DNA of 41,935 bases, taken from assembly GCA_037382465.1 (NCBI GenBank), contig JARRPX010000011.1:1-41935 (forward strand), read 5' to 3'. A model generated the notes under the pieces. It saw only the letters and a list, made by a program, of their open reading frames with translations, searched no databases and had not been told where the DNA came from. The position numbers and the translations under genes were made by a program. The DNA comes from Anaerolineales bacterium (GTDB lineage Bacteria; Chloroflexota; Anaerolineae; Anaerolineales; E44-bin32). Positions 7,869 through 15,195 of this stretch are shown here, one piece after another (the stretch's first letter is position 1; the number at the start of each line of letters is the position of its first letter).

Positions 7869-8519
7869 TTACACTGCGCTTCCCAAGATGATTCTCAGCA
7901 GCGTCTCGAGCTGCTTGGGGGTGATGTCCGGATTCTCCTGCTTGAGATAACTTCGAATCTGTTCTTTTTGATCGTCGCTGGCGGAACCGGCTTTTGCCAT
8001 CTGGACGCAGATTTCTCGCAGTTCCTGGGTGTGATTGGGGAGCGAGGGATCGTATCTCCGGGCGTACTCCTCGGGCGTCAGATCGAACTGGCCCTTGCGG
8101 ATACCCAGCTTCGCCCTCCACAAATCCGTCTCCCGCCGGCCGCTCTCGACGCTGTCCGAGAGATGGACGCAGTTAACGCCGGCGTAAATTCCAAAGCGGC
8201 CGCGGATCGTTTCGGGCGCAGCTTCGTGCGCCTGCGTCTTCCCCAGGAAAGCCCGCAGGCGTTCGACGGCAGCGTCGTCCGCGACCTCGATGAGCATCAC
8301 GTACACCGGGCAGGCCGTGACGTAATACTCCAGCCAGGGGTAAAAAGGCCGGTCCGCAACGTGCGCATAATGCTCGGCCGAAAGCGCGGCGTCCACCCGG
8401 CGCGTTTCGAAAGAAAGGATTTCCATATCATCGTTCGATAAAAATTCTTTCTCGATCGCCGCACCGACGTTCTTGCGCAGCACGGCATCCGCCTTGAGAA
8501 AAGTCAACAATTGTGCCAC
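7869..8519 (-). CDS. Nucleoside diphosphate kinase-like protein with C-terminal extension
   Basis: NDK transfers the gamma phosphate between nucleoside triphosphates and diphosphates through a phosphohistidine. From the GTG at 8519 the protein is 216 residues. An NDK domain (about 4-130) keeps K9, Y51, R89, T95, R106, N116 and catalytic H119 in NCVHLSDSVES. The usual KPD triad reads KAD, and about 70 extra charged residues follow the domain (NDK is normally 140-150). The GTG is preceded by AAGGTGG and places the NDK domain right at the N-terminus. Longer in-frame starts at 8585 (ATG, overlapping the -10 box TAGAAT) and 8618 are less likely. It could be an active kinase or a regulatory relative. 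Confidence 0.8.
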   Translation of the reverse strand: MAQLLTFLKADAVLRKNVGAAIEKEFLSNDDMEILSFETRRVDAALSAEHYAHVADRPFYPWLEYYVTACPVYVMLIEVADDAAVERLRAFLGKTQAHEAAPETIRGRFGIYAGVNCVHLSDSVESGRRETDLWRAKLGIRKGQFDLTPEEYARRYDPSLPNHTQELREICVQMAKAGSASDDQKEQIRSYLKQENPDITPKQLETLLRIILGSAV

Positions 8520-8583
8520 GTTTCCACCTTCTTCGATGAGTGTGTTTGATACACGCTCGACCAACGGGTCGCTCGCCGGCGTC

Positions 8584-8592
8584 ATTCTAGCA
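8584..8592 (-). promoter_or_regulatory. Extended -10 promoter of the NDK-like gene
   Basis: On the minus strand TGCTAGAAT forms an extended -10 element. No convincing -35 is seen. It is divergent from the promoter at 8612-8640, giving a compact two-way promoter region. Confidence 0.5.
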
Positions 8593-8611
8593 CAAAAGCA
8601 TGCGTGTTGGA

Positions 8612-8640
8612 TTTTCACCCCGTCTACACAGTGCTATAAT
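8612..8640 (+). promoter_or_regulatory. Promoter of the HAD / DUF389 pair
   Basis: TTTTCA (8612-8617), a 17-nt spacer ending in TGC, and a perfect TATAAT (8635-8640). The predicted leader is about 60 nt and ends in GAGGGAGG before the ATG at 8706. Confidence 0.7.
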
Positions 8641-8705
8641 GCGGACGGTGAATGGAGATTTGCGTGCTCGTGCCTGTAAATCAAAATCCACCTGCCGAGG
8701 GAGGC

Positions 8706-9176
8706 ATGATCGAACTCAACATACCCGGAAGGGGGCAGATCCAGATCGATCACCTGGTTTCCGACGTTAACGGCACACTGGCGCTCGACGGTCGTTTGAC
8801 GGACGGTGTGGCCAAAGCCCTGACATCTCTGATAGACAGGCTGGAAATCCACCTGTTGACCGCAGATACCCACGGCCGGCAGGACAGCATCGACCGTCAA
8901 TTGGGCTTGAACGCAGTCCGTATTCCGCCCGGCGGTGAGGCGGAAGCAAAAGCGAAATACGTACGTCGGTTGGGGGCTTCACGGGTGATCGCCTTGGGGC
9001 AAGGCGCGAACGACAGCGGGATGCTGCGGGATGCGGCGATCGGGATTTGTATCCTTTCGCAAGAAGGTCTCGCCGCGGAGGCTTTGAACGCCGCAGACAT
9101 CGTGACCCCGGATGTGCTTTCCGCCCTCGACTTAATCGATAATCCGATGCGACTGGTCGCCAGTTTACGCCGATGA
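8706..9176 (+). CDS. Soluble P-type-ATPase-like HAD phosphatase
   Basis: A 156-residue stand-alone HAD domain resembling the phosphorylation domain of P-type ATPases (the COG4087 type). Motif I is DVNGT (20-24), where D20 would be the phosphorylated aspartate and the second aspartate is Asn as is usual in this group. LLTADTHG follows as motif II and ALGQGANDSGML as motif IV. The ATG at 8706 has GAGGGAGG upstream; the frame extended to 8652 lacks a site. Its last 4 nt overlap the DUF389 gene (ATGA), so the two are coupled. Natural substrate is unknown. Confidence 0.82.
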   Translation: MIELNIPGRGQIQIDHLVSDVNGTLALDGRLTDGVAKALTSLIDRLEIHLLTADTHGRQDSIDRQLGLNAVRIPPGGEAEAKAKYVRRLGASRVIALGQGANDSGMLRDAAIGICILSQEGLAAEALNAADIVTPDVLSALDLIDNPMRLVASLRR

Positions 9177-10363
9177 GCATACAACCTACAGAACCCCTCA
9201 ACGATCCGGAAGAATTGTCTCCCGCAAGACGCCGACGCGCTCGTCGAATGCTCACGCAGCTGCGCGCGGATGAGCGCGAAGTCTTTCTCGAAAACCTGGC
9301 CCATTCCGTCTCTCCCAGCGTCGACCTCTTTCTTTATGCGATTCTCGCCGGATTGCTGGTCGGCCTGGGATTCAGCCTGGATCAAAACGCGCTCTTGATC
9401 GCCGGGGCATTGGCAACCCCGCGCATGGCGCCCATCGCAGGATTGGCCCTGGCCGCCGTTTCGGGATCGCCGCGCTTTTTCCTGCGCATGTTCGCCGCTT
9501 TGGCGGTGGCGCTGGTGCTGTTGAGCCTGGTGGCCGGCTTGAGTGGATGGATAACATCCTCGCTTTCATCGGGGGTCCTGCTTGCACTCGAACACGCCTC
9601 ACTGAATCTGGTCGACTTCGGATTGCTTCTCGTCGGTGCGGTTTTAATGTCGCTCTCGGTCGGACGCACCCAGCAGGTGCCCTTGTTGGCCAGCACGGCA
9701 GTGGCCTACGAGCTGGTCTTACCGCTGGGCGCCGCGGCCATCGGTTTGGTACAGGGAAATCCGGATTTGACGCAGGATGCGCTGCTCCTCTTCGGCCTTC
9801 ATCTCACCTGGGCGGTCGTCGCCAGCGTGGGGACGTTCGTGGCGTTGGGCTTTCGTCCGCTGACGGGTTACAGTCATTCCATCGCCACGGCGATCGTGCT
9901 CATCGGATTGGTCTCGCTGGTAAGCGCCCTGGGACTGGGTTACTCGGTCATGGCTTCCCTGCCCACACCGACGGTGACTCCAACGTTCACACCGACCGCT
10001 TCCGGCACGCCCACGATTACGGCCACCTTCACGGCCAGCGCCACGCCGACGGTGTCTGCAACCCCTACCGTGACACCCACCTTCACGGCGACAGCCACGC
10101 CGCTGCCGCCTCTGGCCATCGTGATCCAGACCGGCGATTTGGGAGGGTACCTGCGAGACGCCCCGGCCGGGGATATAACGGGATTTCTGCGGGACGGCGA
10201 CGAGGTGCGCATCATCGGCGACCCCGTCGAGGTGAACGGCGTGCTCTGGTGGCCCGTACGCACTTCCGACGGGAGCGTGGGGTGGCTGCACGGAGCCCTG
10301 ATCGCGACGGCGACTCCGACGCTGCCGATAGCTCCCACGGCAACGCCCTCTCCTGCACCGTAA
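9173..10363 (+). CDS. DUF389 membrane protein with Thr/Pro linker and extracytoplasmic SH3b domain
   Basis: A 396-residue membrane protein of unknown function. The N-terminus is basic and cytoplasmic (RRRRARR near 18-24). A DUF389-type core of about six helices follows (55-260), including GALATPRMAPIAGLALA. Then comes a Thr/Pro-rich linker (about 263-310, imperfect TPTVTPTFT repeats), an SH3b-like domain (about 312-380, with GYLRDAPAG and GVLWWPVRTSDGSVGWLHG), and a second short Thr/Pro tail. SH3b domains usually bind cell wall, so the tail is probably outside. It overlaps the upstream HAD gene by 4 nt. A second DUF389 domain occurs in this window in the large permease fusion at 28472. Confidence 0.82.
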   Translation: MSIQPTEPLNDPEELSPARRRRARRMLTQLRADEREVFLENLAHSVSPSVDLFLYAILAGLLVGLGFSLDQNALLIAGALATPRMAPIAGLALAAVSGSPRFFLRMFAALAVALVLLSLVAGLSGWITSSLSSGVLLALEHASLNLVDFGLLLVGAVLMSLSVGRTQQVPLLASTAVAYELVLPLGAAAIGLVQGNPDLTQDALLLFGLHLTWAVVASVGTFVALGFRPLTGYSHSIATAIVLIGLVSLVSALGLGYSVMASLPTPTVTPTFTPTASGTPTITATFTASATPTVSATPTVTPTFTATATPLPPLAIVIQTGDLGGYLRDAPAGDITGFLRDGDEVRIIGDPVEVNGVLWWPVRTSDGSVGWLHGALIATATPTLPIAPTATPSPAP

Positions 10364-10489
10364 TTTCGTTTAAGATTCTATAAAATACCAGCGAGGAATC
10401 ACGTACAGCGGCGTCGATCGGGTCTGAGAGACGATGAGATGGTTCACGCAGATCGAACTCGAGAGACGCAGTTTGGGACCGCGAGCGTA

Positions 10490-10518
10490 TTCAGGAACGA
10501 TCCTTTTTTAGGTAAAAT
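10490..10518 (+). promoter_or_regulatory. Possible promoter of the ParB-like/USP gene
   Basis: TTCAGG (10490-10495), a 17-nt spacer and TAAAAT (10513-10518), about 50 nt before the TTG start. The -35 match is weak. Confidence 0.35.
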
Positions 10519-10566
10519 CGTGAGTTGGTATATACGCTGTGGAAGTCGAACCCGAAGGAGTGAACG

Positions 10567-12291
10567 TTGAGCATCGTCTCGGCCATACAAGATTTCCGCC
10601 GTGCACGGCGGAGGGCATCCATGGAACAAATCGTCGCCCGATTCACCGGAAAGTCGGCCGAATTGCTTTCTTACGACGAAGTGCGAAAGAAGCTGCACGC
10701 CGTCGAAGAATCCGGGGAAGAACTGCGGAACATTCCTCTGGACGCGATCGTAGGCAGTGTCGACCGCTATACAGATTTCACGCGCAGTTTCCTGCCGCGC
10801 TACGACAGCGACATAGACCGCTGGATTCGGGTCCAGGTCGCGGTCACCGAGCCCACGGGACTGCCGCCTATCGAGGTGTATCAGATCGGCGAGGTGTATT
10901 TCGTACATGACGGCAATCATCGTGTGTCGGTCGCGCGCCAATTGGGAGCCGATCACATCCAGGCCTACGTGACCGAGGTGCACACCAAAGTCCCACTCTT
11001 GCCGGACGATCAGCCCGACGATCTCATCCTCAAGGCCGAATACGCCAAATTTCTCGAACACACGAAGATCGACCGTCTGCTTCCCGAAGTGAGTTTCATC
11101 CTCACCGTTCCCGGCCAGTACCGCCGCCTCGAAGAACACATTCAGGTTCATCATTACTTTATGGGCCTGGACCAACAGCGCGACGTTCCCTTCAACGAAG
11201 CCGTCGTCCATTGGTATGAAGAATATTACCTGCCGATCGTAGAGATCATCCGCGAGCGGGGAATCCTGCGGGAATTCCCCGGACGAACGGAAACAGACCT
11301 GTATCTATGGATCTCCGAGCACCGGGCCATTCTCGCCGAAAACTTCGGGCAAGAAATCCGTCCGGAGATTGCTGCAGAAGATTTGGCGGAAAACGTGGAC
11401 TCGCAAACCAAAAGCAGATTCACGAAAATCCTGGATAGAATCCGCAGCTTGATCACCGCCAACAAGCCGCGCTTTCGATTAAGACCGGAGCTGCGGCGCG
11501 ACAGGCTATTGGACAATGGCGATGTGGGTCCGTTGTTCGCCGATATTCTGGTGGGCGTCGGCGGCAGTGACGATCAATGGAACGCCCTCGGGCAAGCGCT
11601 GCAAGTGGCGAAGCGCGAAGGTGCGCGGATCAATGGGCTGCAAGTGCTTCCTTCCGAGGCGGCATTGGAAAACGAGGCGGCTCAATCGCTTCGTCAGACC
11701 TTCAAACAACGCTGTGCACAGGAAGGGATCGAAGGAACGCTTAATTTCAGCGTCGGGGACGTTTCGGAAAGACTGCGCCAAAGATCGCGATTCAACGATC
11801 TCGTGATCGTCAATCTGGCGTATCCGCCCGAGCCGAGGCCAACCTCCAGGCTGAGCTCCGGATTCAGCAAACTCGTCCGCAATTGCCCGAGACCGATCCT
11901 GGCCGTACCCCGGGTGGTCTCCGCATTGAACCGGGGATTATTGGCGTACGACGGAAGCCCCAAAGCGGATGAAGCTTTGTTCGTCAGCGCCTATCTGGCT
12001 TTGCGCTGGAAAATCCCCATCACGGTCGTCGTTGTAGACGATGAGAAAATCGAGAGCGGCAAGACGATGCACCGCGTCCAATCGTATTTCAAACACCAGG
12101 GAGTACATGCCCATTACGTGATGGAGGTGGGCGATGTTTCGGATGCGATCCTACGCACTGCCGACGAGGATCACAGCGAATTGATCATCATGGGGGGCTA
12201 CGGCGCCGCGCCCGTCAAGGAAGTCATGATTGGCAGCGCCGTCGATCAGATCCTGCGTGAAAGTCGAACTCCGACGCTGATCTGCAATTGA
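10567..12291 (+). CDS. ParB-like N-terminal domain fused to two universal stress protein domains
   Basis: A 574-residue soluble protein. Residues about 50-140 resemble a ParB/Srx-like fold, with the nucleotide-binding-type motif VHDGNHRVSVARQ and the following YVTEV strand. A helical middle region (about 150-300) is not recognised. Two USP domains follow: about 320-445 and 454-574. The second has MGGYGAAPVKEVMIGSA, which fits the ATP-binding G-2x-G-9x-G-S/A pattern; the first is degenerate. The start is TTG with AAGGAG 7 nt upstream. It stands between the DUF389-SH3b gene and the zinc transporter, with its own possible promoter. Role is unknown; a stress-linked nucleotide sensor is an inference. 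Confidence 0.78.
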   Translation: MSIVSAIQDFRRARRRASMEQIVARFTGKSAELLSYDEVRKKLHAVEESGEELRNIPLDAIVGSVDRYTDFTRSFLPRYDSDIDRWIRVQVAVTEPTGLPPIEVYQIGEVYFVHDGNHRVSVARQLGADHIQAYVTEVHTKVPLLPDDQPDDLILKAEYAKFLEHTKIDRLLPEVSFILTVPGQYRRLEEHIQVHHYFMGLDQQRDVPFNEAVVHWYEEYYLPIVEIIRERGILREFPGRTETDLYLWISEHRAILAENFGQEIRPEIAAEDLAENVDSQTKSRFTKILDRIRSLITANKPRFRLRPELRRDRLLDNGDVGPLFADILVGVGGSDDQWNALGQALQVAKREGARINGLQVLPSEAALENEAAQSLRQTFKQRCAQEGIEGTLNFSVGDVSERLRQRSRFNDLVIVNLAYPPEPRPTSRLSSGFSKLVRNCPRPILAVPRVVSALNRGLLAYDGSPKADEALFVSAYLALRWKIPITVVVVDDEKIESGKTMHRVQSYFKHQGVHAHYVMEVGDVSDAILRTADEDHSELIIMGGYGAAPVKEVMIGSAVDQILRESRTPTLICN

Positions 12292-12337
12292 CGCGCCGAT
12301 TCGAACGAAACTGGCCCCGAAAAGAGGTTGACCGACC

Positions 12338-13342
12338 ATGTCTGACTGGCACAACGCCCATTTCCTCCAAGTGCTGATCATCTGTGCGGCCGTATTGACG
12401 GGATGCTCCTCTGGATTATCCGCAGGAGGATCAAACGACATCGCATCCTTGACCACACCGCTTGCCGACCTGAAACCCGTCCAGCTCGCTGGTGGAGAGA
12501 AATTACGCCTCGTGATCACGACCGACATCGTCGCCGATGTCGTGCAAAACGTGGGTGGAGACGAAATCGAAGTCGTCACACTCATCCCGACCGGCGTCGA
12601 CCCGCATACCTTCCAGGCATCTCCAGCAGACCTGCGCACCATGACCGAGGCGCATGCGATCATACTCAACGGTGCCGGTTTGGAGGAATTCCTGTATCAA
12701 ACATTGTCGCAGATCCCCAAGGAGGTGCCCATCATCTCCCTTTCGGAGGGTATCGAACTGCGGCAATTTTCTGCCGATCAAGTTTCCCGGGCACAAGACG
12801 GCGAACACGCAGGCACCGACCCGCACGTCTGGTTCGATCCTTTGAACGTCATGGTTTGGACAGACAACAGCGCGCAGCTTTTGGGCACTCTGGATGCACA
12901 AAACCGAGACGCCTATGCCGAAAATGCCCGCGAGTACGTCGAAGCACTGGTTTCGCTGGACGAGTGGATAAAACAAATGGTTGCAGAGATCCCGGAACCA
13001 AACCGGAAACTGGTCACGGATCACCTGGCCTTCGGCTACTTCGCCCAGCGCTACGGCTTCGAAATGGTTGGAGCGGTTGTACCGGCCTACAGCACGGATG
13101 CGGAACCCTCCGCACGAGAACTTGCCGACCTGAATGACAAGATCAAGGCGCAGGGAATCCCGGCCCTTTTTGTAGGCATCACGACCAACCCCCAACTTAC
13201 TGCGCTGATTGCCCAGGATACCGATGTCAAATTGGTATCGCTCTATATCGGCTCGCTTAGCAAACCCGGCGGACCGGCCGATACCTACATACGATTCATG
13301 CAGTATGATGTTAATGCCATCGTCCAGGCTTTAGCCAAGTGA
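12338..13342 (+). CDS. znuA: Zinc/manganese ABC transporter substrate-binding lipoprotein (ZnuA-like)
   Basis: Extracytoplasmic metal-binding protein of the cluster A-I family. The signal peptide ends at C23 (VLTGC). Three histidine ligands line up: H91 (VDPHTFQ), H164 (TDPHVWFDP) and H230 (TDHLAFGYF). Histidine at the third site favours zinc over manganese, where glutamate is usual. The usual fourth acidic ligand is not obvious in the SLYIGSLSKPGG segment, and the His-rich loop of classic ZnuA is minimal. It starts the operon with AGAGG before the ATG and is followed after 7 nt by the ATPase. Confidence 0.88.
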   Translation: MSDWHNAHFLQVLIICAAVLTGCSSGLSAGGSNDIASLTTPLADLKPVQLAGGEKLRLVITTDIVADVVQNVGGDEIEVVTLIPTGVDPHTFQASPADLRTMTEAHAIILNGAGLEEFLYQTLSQIPKEVPIISLSEGIELRQFSADQVSRAQDGEHAGTDPHVWFDPLNVMVWTDNSAQLLGTLDAQNRDAYAENAREYVEALVSLDEWIKQMVAEIPEPNRKLVTDHLAFGYFAQRYGFEMVGAVVPAYSTDAEPSARELADLNDKIKAQGIPALFVGITTNPQLTALIAQDTDVKLVSLYIGSLSKPGGPADTYIRFMQYDVNAIVQALAK

Positions 13343-13349
13343 GGTTTGT

Positions 13350-14177
13350 ATGGCCCAATTGATCACACGGCCACCCAGCCACGATCGAGAAGCGCCGGCG
13401 TTGTCCATGGAAGCGGTACGCCTCGAGTATGACGGCACTGTCGTCCTGCACGGCGTGACGGCCGAAATTCAAGCCGGTGAACTCGTCGCCATCGTCGGCC
13501 CCAACGGCGCCGGGAAGACAACCCTGCTAAAAATCGTGGCCGGCATTTTGAAACCCGACGCGGGAAGCATACGCGTGTTCGGCCATCGGCCCGGCGGACA
13601 CGTTTGTATCGCCTACGTGCCGCAGCGCAGTCAAGTGGATTTGTCTTTTCCCGTGACCGTGGCTGAAGTGGTCATGATGGGACGCATTCGCAAGATCGGC
13701 CCCTTCCGCTGGCCGAGCAAGGACGATTGGACGTTCGTGCATCATGCGCTGCAACGTGTCGGAATGACCGAGTACACCGATCGACAAATTGGCGAGTTGT
13801 CCGGCGGCCAACAGCAGCGGGTGTTCCTGGCACAAGCGCTCGCGCAGGAAGCGGAAATCATCCTGCTCGATGAACCCTTCACCGGACTCGACCTCTCCAG
13901 CCAGGAAGCGATTCTGTCCATGCTGGAAGATTTGAAAGCGAGCAGCGTAGCCATACTCGTTTCGACACACGACCTCAGTCTGGCGAACGAACGATTCGAC
14001 AGAGTGATGCTGCTCAACCGACGTTTGATCGCCGTCGGAATTCCGGCCGAGGTGTTCACCCGGTCGAATCTGCTGGAAGCATACGGGGGGCACGTTCACG
14101 ATCTGCCGGAAGCAGGAGGCACGATGGTCCTTGCAGAACCTTGCTGCGGCGACGACACGGAGGCGAAACGTGGCTGA
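13350..14177 (+). CDS. znuC: Zinc/manganese ABC transporter ATP-binding protein
   Basis: Cytoplasmic ATPase of the metal importer. The 275 residues carry Walker A GPNGAGKTT (50-58), the Q-loop VPQRSQVD, signature LSGGQQQRVFLAQAL, Walker B IILLDEPFTGLD and H-loop STHDLS. An N-terminal extension of about 18 polar residues precedes the domain. The C-terminus ends in a CC pair and a charged tail that overlaps the permease start by 8 nt. The gene order binding protein, ATPase, permease is that of znu/mnt/troA-type operons. Confidence 0.9.
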   Translation: MAQLITRPPSHDREAPALSMEAVRLEYDGTVVLHGVTAEIQAGELVAIVGPNGAGKTTLLKIVAGILKPDAGSIRVFGHRPGGHVCIAYVPQRSQVDLSFPVTVAEVVMMGRIRKIGPFRWPSKDDWTFVHHALQRVGMTEYTDRQIGELSGGQQQRVFLAQALAQEAEIILLDEPFTGLDLSSQEAILSMLEDLKASSVAILVSTHDLSLANERFDRVMLLNRRLIAVGIPAEVFTRSNLLEAYGGHVHDLPEAGGTMVLAEPCCGDDTEAKRG

Positions 14178-15027
14178 GTGGACGCAGTGGCTGGTCGAGC
14201 CCTTTCGCTACGAGTTCATGCTGCGCGGCCTGTGGGCTTCACTGATCGTCGGTGTGGTTTGTCCGGTTCTGGGAACGTACGTCGTCCTGCGGGGCATGGC
14301 CTTCCTCGGAGATGCGCTGGCGCACATCATCCTGCCGGGAGTGGTCATCGCTTTCATGATCGGATGGCCGCTCCCCGTCGGCGCGCTGATCATCGGCGTC
14401 GTGGCCGCGTTGTCGATCGGCGCCATCGGACGGCGCGCAGAAATCAAAGAAGACGCGGCGATCGGCGTGGTGTTCGCCGGAGCCTTTGCCCTCGGCGTGG
14501 CGCTGATTTCAGTCCAGCGCAGTTATGCCGTCGACCTCACCCACATCCTCTTCGGCAACTTGTTGGGCGTCTCGACTGCGGACATCCGCTTGATGCTCGC
14601 GCTGGGCGTGGTCGTCATGCTGGCGATCTTTGCCTTCTACAAGGAATTTCTGGTGCTGTCCTTCGATCCCGTTCTGGCGGCGACGCTGCGCCTCCCCGTG
14701 ACCTTTCTGCAAAACCTGCTGCTGGTATTGTTGGCCATCGTGATCGTGATTTCGCTCCAGGCGGTAGGCGTTGCCCTGGTTTTGGCCATGCTCGTCACGC
14801 CTGCCTCGGCCGCCCTCTTGCTTGCGCGCCGGCTGCCGGTGATGATGCTGCTTTCTACGGGGATCGGTGTGTTCTCTTCTGTGGTAGGTTTGTATCTCTC
14901 GTACTACGCGGACATCGTCTCCGGATCGGCGATCGTACTGGTGGCGACTCTCTTCTTTGGGGTGGTCTTCCTGTTTGCTCCACGCAAGGGTGTGCTCTCG
15001 AGCCTGCTGAGACGAAATCACGGCTGA
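14170..15027 (+). CDS. znuB: Zinc/manganese ABC transporter permease
   Basis: Inner-membrane ABC-3 family permease with about eight helices over 285 residues. Family features are the LRGMAFLGDALAHIILPGVV block near the N-terminus and QAVGVALVLAMLVTPASAA near the C-terminus. The start is GTG at 14170, preceded by GGAGG and overlapping the ATPase stop (GTGGCTGA). The longer frame starting at 14131 lies further inside the ATPase gene and is unlikely. Specificity (Zn or Mn) follows from the binding protein. Confidence 0.92.
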   Translation: MAEWTQWLVEPFRYEFMLRGLWASLIVGVVCPVLGTYVVLRGMAFLGDALAHIILPGVVIAFMIGWPLPVGALIIGVVAALSIGAIGRRAEIKEDAAIGVVFAGAFALGVALISVQRSYAVDLTHILFGNLLGVSTADIRLMLALGVVVMLAIFAFYKEFLVLSFDPVLAATLRLPVTFLQNLLLVLLAIVIVISLQAVGVALVLAMLVTPASAALLLARRLPVMMLLSTGIGVFSSVVGLYLSYYADIVSGSAIVLVATLFFGVVFLFAPRKGVLSSLLRRNHG

Positions 15028-15160
15028 ACGATTCTCGCTGCTGATTTTCACGATTCACAAACGGGCATGTACGCTGATATCCACATTGCGTGGTTCCAGG
15101 TTCGAACGTGAATCCGCCTGCCTCGCACAATTGTCCGCGCAACCTTACTCTAGGGTCATT

Positions 15161-15188
15161 TTGCAACCATCTCCGAAGGGTTTATCAT
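15161..15188 (+). promoter_or_regulatory. Promoter of the histidine kinase gene (leaderless)
   Basis: TTGCAA (15161-15166), a 16-nt spacer and TATCAT (15183-15188), with the ATG only 7 nt behind. No Shine-Dalgarno site fits, so the mRNA probably begins at the start codon. Confidence 0.55.
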
Positions 15189-15195
15189 TGGAAAC

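Noticed and set aside
9960-10110. Repetitive ACG/ACC-rich DNA resembling a tandem repeat or CRISPR
   Set aside because: It encodes the Thr/Pro-rich linker; repeat units are imperfect, short and in frame, with no spacers.
9547-10383. Plus-strand frame of 278 codons
   Set aside because: Shadow of the DUF389-SH3b gene in another frame; Arg/His/Gly-rich with no family resemblance, typical of GC-rich shadow frames.
14178-15044. Plus-strand frame of 288 codons over the zinc permease
   Set aside because: Shadow frame; the overlapping frame has clear ABC-3 permease helices and motifs.
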